NCBI GenBank assembly: GCA_019307545.1
Contig: JAFDJI010000293.1
Span: 1 to 5,475, forward strand
Direction: 5' to 3'
DNA: 5,475 nt
DNA from: Deltaproteobacteria bacterium
GTDB lineage: Bacteria > Myxococcota_A > UBA796 > GCA-2862545
The translations under genes were made by a program, and so were the position numbers. The notes beneath the pieces are model-generated. The model was given only the letters and a program-made list of their open reading frames with translations, searched no databases and was not told the origin of the DNA. Positions 1 through 5,000 of this stretch are shown here, piece by piece (within the stretch, counting starts at the first letter, position 1; every line of letters starts with the position of its first letter).

Positions 1-364
1 CGTCACCACCCTCAGGAGCGCTCTCTCCACCACCGCCACCGCCACCACCCGGCTCGGCGGTCGTGTGTCCACCCTCGCCCTCTTCGACCGACTCGCCCCC
101 TCCGCTCGGCTCCTCGCCCACTTCGTTGCTCGCCACGTCGAGCACCGGGGTCTGGGACGCGGGCGGGGTGTTTCGGGTGGACTCGGTGGTGGCCCTGGTG
201 GCGTCCTGGTTGCCCTGGTGGTCCTGCATGTCGCGGGCGGTTTCCTGATCCACGTCACCCGAGGACACGTCGGGTGCGGACGGCCTGGTCTCGTCCCGCT
301 CGCTCTCGCCTGGCTGCTGGGTCGCTTGGGAGATGGGGCTTGTATGGCTTCCCTGGATCTTCAT
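1..364 (-). CDS. Partial CDS: low-complexity, probably disordered N-terminus of an unrecognised protein
   Basis: The first 121 codons are present with no stop, and the frame runs off the left edge. The start is ATG at 364-362, preceded by a perfect GGAGG (369-373) four bases away. Third codon positions are mostly G or C, as in a real gene of this genome. The protein begins MKIQGSHTSPISQATQQPG and is rich in Ser, Thr, Gln, Asp, Glu, Pro and Gly. It has no hydrophobic segment, so there is no Sec signal peptide or membrane helix in the visible part. Residues from about 80 onward are acidic and Gly-rich, with eight consecutive glycines around residues 105-112. This composition suggests an intrinsically disordered region ahead of a folded domain outside the window. 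A Ser/Thr/Gln-rich N-terminus also occurs in type III secretion substrates, but nothing here proves that. I do not recognise the family. It has its own upstream promoter and lies in the same direction as the LRR gene. Confidence 0.75.
   Translation of the reverse strand, partial: MKIQGSHTSPISQATQQPGESERDETRPSAPDVSSGDVDQETARDMQDHQGNQDATRATTESTRNTPPASQTPVLDVASNEVGEEPSGGGESVEEGEGGHTTAEPGGGGGGGGESAPEGGD
26..49 (-). repeat. GGN triplet run encoding Gly8
   Basis: Eight consecutive glycine codons (mixed GGT, GGC and GGA) in the left-edge gene. It is a simple-sequence tract of a kind that can change length by slippage in whole codons. It probably acts as a flexible linker. Confidence 0.8.
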
Positions 365-394
365 GCGGCCTCCGGGCACCGATCATGGGCCGCA
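364..394 (-). promoter_or_regulatory. Inverted repeat over the RBS and start codon (possible translational control hairpin)
   Basis: The two arms, 364-370 and 388-394, are perfect 7-bp inverted repeats (TGCGGCC and GGCCGCA) with a 17-nt loop. In the mRNA the downstream arm covers the end of the GGAGG and the A of the AUG, so folding would compete with ribosome binding. The pairing is read directly from the sequence; a regulatory role is inference. Confidence 0.4.
369..373 (-). promoter_or_regulatory. Shine-Dalgarno GGAGG of the left-edge gene
   Basis: Perfect GGAGG on the minus strand, four bases before the ATG at 364-362. It decides the start of the left-edge gene. Its last two bases lie inside one arm of an inverted repeat (364-370 with 388-394), so it may be partly masked in the mRNA. 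Confidence 0.7.
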
Positions 395-396
395 GC

Positions 397-417
397 AAAA
401 AACGCTGGCGAACCGGC
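397..417 (-). terminator. Weak terminator-like hairpin plus U6 in the leader of the left-edge gene
   Basis: On the minus strand GCCGGTTCGCCAGC (417-404) can fold with a UUCG loop, two G-C pairs, one C-A mismatch and two more G-C/C-G pairs. One G (403) and then six Ts (402-397) follow. The shape is that of an intrinsic terminator or attenuator inside the leader, but the stem is short and imperfect. Confidence 0.25.
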
Positions 418-491
418 ACTAGGGCAATTTGGCAGTAGCGTAGAGGAGCTCACGACCTTCTCTTCTGGTGGTGAGATGGACCGTATTCCAG

Positions 492-520
492 AGAATACCC
501 GTCAGTTGCGGTGCTTTCAA
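492..520 (-). promoter_or_regulatory. Sigma70-type promoter reading left
   Basis: On the minus strand TTGAAA (520-515) is separated by exactly 17 bases from TATTCT (497-492). These match the consensus -35 at five of six and the -10 at four of six positions. The element sits in an AT-richer patch of a GC-rich window, inside the 216-bp gap upstream of the left-edge gene. Transcription would begin near 485, giving a leader of about 120 nt. Confidence 0.55.
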
Positions 521-580
521 CTGGTAAAGACCACAAGCTGAGGGGCATCTGCGAACCGCCGCGATGAATCCCTCTTTCCG

Positions 581-1168
581 TCAGCGCGCCAGACCCGGGT
601 TCCCCTGAAGCTCGAGAACCCCGCCTTGCGCCACCGCGGCCAACCCCTGTAGAGCCCGGACACCCTCCTCCCCGATGTCGTTTCCCTGCAGGTGCAGCCA
701 CTTCAAGTGCCCAAAGGTCGTGGAACGGGCGATGGCGACGGCCCCGACATCGCCGATGTCGTTGTCGGAGAGGTCCAGGGCCTCCAATCCGGTGAGGTAG
801 GGGGAGGCCACCAGCGCCACCACCCCTGCGTCCCCGATGTCGTTCTTCGGCAACCCGAGCCACTTGATCGAAGACATCCAGGGTGCCCCGGCGAGCTGGG
901 CGGCGAGGATGTCCCCAAACTCGGCGTGGGACACGTCGACCCGCCGCACGAGGCGAAAGCGCGGGTCGTCCCCGCCAGTGAGGAACGCGTCCTTCCAGGC
1001 GGACGGGGCAGCGCGGAAGGCCACCGGCCAGGACGCCAGCGCCTCGTCGATCTCTGCGACCGCCGCCTCCAGTTCCGGTCCGTCCGGCCATTCGTCCAGG
1101 ACCCGGCACAGCGACGCAAAGGTCACCCAACTGGGGCCCAAGCCCACGATGAACCGCAACTTCTCCAT
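581..1168 (-). CDS. Leucine-rich-repeat protein (ribonuclease-inhibitor-type LRRs)
   Basis: A 195-residue protein with no signal peptide or membrane segment, so probably cytoplasmic. Residues 1-97 are an unrecognised, Trp-rich, mainly helical domain. Residues 98-195 hold three full LRRs and a final partial one. The pattern is L..L.L..NDIG..G..AL, with NDIG at 109, 136 and 163, a period of exactly 27 residues typical of RNI-like LRRs. Such repeats form a curved protein-binding surface; the partner cannot be read from the sequence. The start chosen is ATG at 1168-1166, because GGAAG lies eight bases upstream. An in-frame GTG at 1192 would add eight residues and cannot be excluded. The gene is divergent from the TetR gene and shares its 191-bp upstream region with it, so TetR control is plausible. 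The N-terminal domain does not show a named family to me. Confidence 0.82.
   Translation of the reverse strand: MEKLRFIVGLGPSWVTFASLCRVLDEWPDGPELEAAVAEIDEALASWPVAFRAAPSAWKDAFLTGGDDPRFRLVRRVDVSHAEFGDILAAQLAGAPWMSSIKWLGLPKNDIGDAGVVALVASPYLTGLEALDLSDNDIGDVGAVAIARSTTFGHLKWLHLQGNDIGEEGVRALQGLAAVAQGGVLELQGNPGLAR
584..877 (-). repeat. LRR-encoding repeat, 81-bp period
   Basis: The 11-mer CCGATGTCGTT (plus-strand view) occurs at 672, 753 and 834, exactly 81 bp apart, and encodes the NDIG core of each LRR. The rest of each unit has diverged. This is the coding footprint of the LRR array rather than an independent element. Confidence 0.85.
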
Positions 1169-1176
1169 AGGGGTGT

Positions 1177-1181
1177 CTTCC
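1177..1181 (-). promoter_or_regulatory. RBS GGAAG of the LRR gene
   Basis: GGAAG on the minus strand, eight bases before the ATG at 1168-1166. It supports that start over the upstream GTG at 1192, which has only AGG four bases before it. Confidence 0.5.
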
Positions 1182-1258
1182 GCCACCTGCACCTCGCCTG
1201 CGTGGCGGAATGGATACCACGTGGAGCGTTCGGCGGCTTCTGTCGCACCTCGACCCGG

Positions 1259-1276
1259 ACTGGCCGCGTGGCCAGT
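1259..1276. promoter_or_regulatory. Palindrome 1, candidate TetR operator
   Basis: ACTGGCC-GCGT-GGCCAGT: perfect 7-bp arms around four bases, 18 bp in total. The size and symmetry are those of operators bound by TetR-family dimers. It lies mid-way between the divergent LRR and TetR starts, just before a TTGACG (1283-1288) that could be the -35 of tetR, although no good -10 follows at the normal distance. Confidence 0.55.
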
Positions 1277-1317
1277 TTCGCCTTGACGGGCCAGGGGTGC
1301 CGTGCGACGCTTTTTGT

Positions 1318-1331
1318 ACTGGCTGGCCAGT
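1318..1331. promoter_or_regulatory. Palindrome 2, candidate TetR operator
   Basis: ACTGGC-TG-GCCAGT: perfect 6-bp arms around two bases, using the same half-site as palindrome 1. It ends 28 bases before the TetR start, where a bound repressor would block transcription or early elongation. The half-site spacing differs from palindrome 1 by four bases. An extra GCCAG half-site is at 1290-1294, between the two. Confidence 0.5.
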
Positions 1332-1350
1332 CCACGTCTCTCGGCCCCCT

Positions 1351-1354
1351 GGAG
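1351..1354 (+). promoter_or_regulatory. RBS GGAG of the TetR gene
   Basis: GGAG lies five bases before ATG 1360. It favours this start over the in-frame ATG at 1210, whose added 50 residues would cross both palindromes and do not resemble a TetR N-terminus. Confidence 0.6.
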
Positions 1355-1359
1355 CCCAA

Positions 1360-2013
1360 ATGGCGCTCTCAGACAACCTGCTATCCAGCGCTTCGCCGCG
1401 GGCGGCGCGCTCGATCCAGCGCATCCTCGATGCGGCGCGGCGGCTCTTCGGCCGCGAGGGGTACCAGGGCGCGTCGATGACCGAGGTGGCGCGCGCGGCC
1501 GGGGTGTCCAAGGGGCTGCTCCACTACCACTTCCGCTCCAAGGAGCACCTGCTCATCGAGGCGCAGCGGGCGACCTTCCGCCAGATCCACCGCCGGTTCG
1601 AAGAGCGGTTCCAGAAGGGCGACCTGGGCATGGAGACCGCGCTCGAAGCGCTGGACGCGATGTGGGAAGCGCTGTTCGACATGCGCAAGTGGGCACCCTT
1701 CATGGTGGAGACCCTGAGCCTGTCCGCCCACCCCGGGCCGGTGCGCCAGCACCTCGACGAGTTCTACGCCGAGTCCAACGCGTTCCTCGAGCGCGGGATC
1801 CACCAGGTGTTCGCATCGGACATCGACACCCTTTCCATCCCCCCTGACCGGTTGGCCCGAGTCGTCCGAACCGCGCTCCACGGCTTGGTCGTCGAGATGG
1901 CCCACGCCCGCTCCGAGGCGGACATGGAATCCATCGAGGAGACCTACCGCGACCTGCGGGACCTGTTCTCGGAGGTGGCCCTGGCCACTCCGGGATCCGA
2001 ACCCGCCGCCTGA
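1360..2013 (+). CDS. TetR/AcrR-family transcriptional regulator
   Basis: The protein has 217 residues, the usual size for TetR regulators. Residues 18-63 are the DNA-binding domain: helix 1 (IQRILDAARRLF), then GREGYQGASMTEVARAAGVS, and a recognition helix ending GLLHYHFRSKEHLL. The LLHYHF..K..L ending is the conserved TetR N-terminal signature. Residues 70-205 are the helical ligand-binding and dimerisation part, too variable in this family to name the ligand. The C-terminus is a short, probably flexible Ala/Pro/Glu tail. Family members usually repress their own gene and a divergent neighbour and release DNA on binding a small molecule. Two palindromes with a shared half-site lie upstream, between this gene and the divergent LRR gene, consistent with that. 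The gene ends 39 bp from the stop of the convergent beta-helix gene. Family call is firm; the target and ligand are unknown. Confidence 0.93.
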   Translation: MALSDNLLSSASPRAARSIQRILDAARRLFGREGYQGASMTEVARAAGVSKGLLHYHFRSKEHLLIEAQRATFRQIHRRFEERFQKGDLGMETALEALDAMWEALFDMRKWAPFMVETLSLSAHPGPVRQHLDEFYAESNAFLERGIHQVFASDIDTLSIPPDRLARVVRTALHGLVVEMAHARSEADMESIEETYRDLRDLFSEVALATPGSEPAA

Positions 2014-2037
2014 CGCCCCTGCCCCGCTCCGACTACA

Positions 2038-2051
2038 CCCCGGCCTCGGGG
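2038..2051. terminator. GC hairpin between convergent genes (possible bidirectional terminator)
   Basis: CCCCG-GCCT-CGGGG: a 5-bp all-GC stem with a tetraloop, in the 39-bp gap between the stop of tetR and the stop of the beta-helix gene. It would form in transcripts from both sides. There is no T-run on either strand, so it is a weak or Rho-assisted candidate. Confidence 0.4.
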
Positions 2052-2052
2052 C

Positions 2053-5000
2053 TCAGCGGTTCCGGCGGCGTCGGGCCACCCCGAGCATCACCAACAGGGG
2101 CGCGAACCACAGCGTCTGGGGTCCGGGTACCGCGGTGCATCCGCACTCCGACTCGTCGGGTTCGACCTCGGTCTCACACGCTCCGCCCGCCGTCGGGTCG
2201 TCCGCATCGAGGGGGTCGCTGTCGCGGTCGAGCACCTCGGTGCCGTCGTCGATGCAGTCGCCGTCGCTGTCCGCCAGCGTCGGGTCCGTCTCGCCGTCGT
2301 CGGTGACCCCGTTTCCATCGAGGTCTTCCCCGTCGCGGCACACCTCGTCGCCCTGGTCGTCGAGGATGGGCGCCTCCACCCAGCCGTCGCACAGCCCGTC
2401 GCCGTCGGTGTCCGGGTGGGTGGGATCGGTCTCCCGGCCGTCGAGGACCCCGTCGCCATCGAAGTCCTCGTCCCCGTTGGCGATGCCATCCCCGTCGATA
2501 TCGTCGTCGCAAGCGTCCCCTTCGCCGTCCCCGTCCAGGTCCGCCTGGTCCGGGTTGGAGATCTCCGGGCAGTTGTCGAGATCGTAGTCGACATGGTCGC
2601 CGTCGGCATCGACGTCGATCGCCCAGGTCCAGACCGCCGGGCTGGGGTCGGGTTCCTCGAAGTCGGAGACGCCGCGAACGTGGAACGCGTGGGACGAGCC
2701 GTCCTCCAAGAGGCCCAGCCAGGTGTGGGTGTAGACACCCGCCGTGGTGGTGGGGTTGCTGCAGTCGACCCAATCGGCGCGGTCCTCCGCGCACTCGAAC
2801 CGCACCGCGGTCCCGGTCGGGTCGGTGAAGGTGAAGGTCGCGGTCATCTCCTGGCTTGGGTCGCTCGGACCGCTGAGGATGTCGGTGTCGGCCTCCAACT
2901 GGCACTCGGCGGTGCAGCCGTCGCCCCCGTCGATGTTGCCGTCGTCGCAGGCCTCCTCCCCCAGGGTCACCCCATCGCCGCACACCGCGGTGCAGGTGCT
3001 CTCTGGAAGGGATCCCTCGGTGTCGACGCAACCGAAGCCGTCCTCGGGGACGCAGGCGTCCGAACAGCCGTCTTCGGACTGGTCGTTGCCGTCGTCGCAC
3101 ACCTCGGCCGGAAGGGCGACCACCCCATCCCCGCACACGTGGGTGCATACACTGGTGCCGCCCTCGCAGCTCCAGCCCTTCTCCACGGTGCAGGAGGCGG
3201 AGCACCCGTCCTCGTCGAGGTTGTTGCCGTCGTCGCAGGCCTCGAAGAGGTCGACGTTGGCGTCCCCACAGCTCGGAATGGCCCGGTTGGCGCCAAACTC
3301 GGAGGTGACGGTCTGGTCCTGCGGCTCCAACTTGACGTCCCCTCCCAAATCCGCGATGGCGATGGCGCTCACCCAGGTGGGGCCCTCCATCGCGAAGCTG
3401 GTGTCCTCCAGCACCAGGGAGAAGTCGCCGCTCGGGTCGGGAAGCGCCGTCCCGAGGTACTGCACCCCCTCGCCGTAGTCGACCCCGAGGTGCCGGTCGT
3501 CGAGGGTCGCCACCGCCCGGTAGACCTCGATCCGCGCCTGGGGGCACCCCACGCCTTCGATCACCAACCGCCCCTCGCCATCCACGGTCGCGTCCAGGAT
3601 GGTTGGTGTCGCCAGACGGTTCACCGAGAAGTCGCTCTTTTCCGAATCCAGAATGCCGCACGCGGCGAGGTTGCCACTGGTGTCGAGGGTATGCAGGTCG
3701 GCCCCGACGTCGATCGCGATCCCATCGTTTCCACCGAAGATGTTCTGGGAGAACTCCCCTCTGGACCGCGCCACCACCAGCCCCGATGCCCCGTTGTCCT
3801 GGATGGTGTTGCCGCCGAGGTACAGGTCCTTGCCGCGGTCGATGAAGATCCCGAAGGCACCGTTGCCACGCGCCTCGTTGCCTTCCATGAGCGCGCCGCC
3901 GATGGTCTCGCCGAGCATCCCGAAGGTGGCGTTGTCGTTGGCGGTGTTGCCACTGATGGTCGGCTCCCAGAGGTCGCCGAACATCAAGCCCACCAGGTTG
4001 CCGTCCACCACGTTGTCGGTCACGTCGACGAACGCCAACCCGGAGTCGGAGAAGAAGGCTGCGAGACCATCGCCGGCGCTCGCCCTGGCGTTGGGGAAGG
4101 GCAGCGGGAAGCTGGTCAACTCGGTGGCCACCACGATGCCCGCGCCCGCGTTGTCGGTCACCGTGTTTCCGTCGACGACCGACCCGGTGGTCGCGTAGCC
4201 GATGATCTGGAGCGCTCCGAGGGCCCACCCATCGAGATCATAGGTGTTGTAGCGGACCTCGTTGTCGCGAACCTCGAAGTCTCCGAACGGCCTGAGTTGG
4301 ACCCCGCCTCCTTCGATGACCTCGTTCTCCGAAAAGACGAGCCCTTCAGACTGTACGTCGATGGGCCCACCCACGATGGTGACCACGTTCCCGGTGATGG
4401 TGGCCTCGGCGTACCCGAGGACCTCCAGCCCTTCCAGGACCGTATCGAAATCGTTGTCGATCAGCTCCAGGCTCCGCCCCTTGCTCCTCTCCTTGCTCCC
4501 CTCCTTGCTCGCCCCGATCTCGAATTTGCCGATGTGGGAGAGTTGGTTGGCGGCGAAGACCACATCGCCCTCGTCCGTCCCGGTCCCAACAAAAGTGCCG
4601 ATGCTCTCGTAGGTATTGCCGGTGACAGTCACCGCGTATCCGTTTCTGGCTCGCACGTACTCGACGACATCGGTGAAGGTGTTGTCCGCGACCAGGACCT
4701 CCCCGATATCGTCAATGCCCTCTTCTGGGGAAAGCTCCACGAACCCACCCACCTCGCGCACGGTATTGCCGGTGAAGACCAGGTTCCGACCGCCCTGCGC
4801 GGAGAGCGCTCCGCCCAGCCGTTCGAACACCGTGTCGGTGACCGTGAGGGTGTTTCCGACGTCAAACATCAGACCGCGGTCGAGGTCGGAGAAGGTGCTC
4901 CCGTTCACCGTGATGTCGCGGCCATGCATGTCGAGGCGATCGATCGACGTCAAGGCGGTGGTGTCGAGTGTCGCAGACGCCTCCCCCATGATGAGAACGC

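Larger units (their letters stand above)
365..580. other. Intergenic region with promoter and leader
   Basis: No convincing coding frame is present. Reading frames that cross it on either strand lack the codon bias and protein features of the flanking genes. It holds the promoter at 492-520 and the leader elements at 364-417. Just beyond the LRR stop there is only a 5-bp GAGGG/CCCTC pairing with a long loop and no T-run, so I see no clear terminator for the LRR gene. Confidence 0.6.

Noticed and set aside
65..541. 158-codon plus-strand frame at the left
   Set aside because: It is antisense to the left-edge gene, whose minus frame has a perfect RBS, a promoter and better codon usage. The plus frame also runs into the AT-richer promoter region.
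1217..1224. CCACGTGG 8-bp palindrome upstream of the LRR gene
   Set aside because: A short palindrome of this kind is expected by chance in GC-rich DNA, and it does not match the half-site of the two longer palindromes.
1283..1320. TTGACG plus TGTACT as a tetR promoter
   Set aside because: The spacing is 26 bases, too long for a sigma70 promoter, and no -10 is recognisable at 16-18 bases.
1210..1359. N-terminal extension of TetR from ATG 1210
   Set aside because: The added 50 residues do not look like a TetR N-terminus and would run through both palindromes. ATG 1360 has GGAG at good spacing.
450..1511. 353-codon minus-strand frame crossing the LRR gene and the start of tetR
   Set aside because: Arg/Gly/Pro-rich out-of-frame product that overlaps two genes with clear family features.
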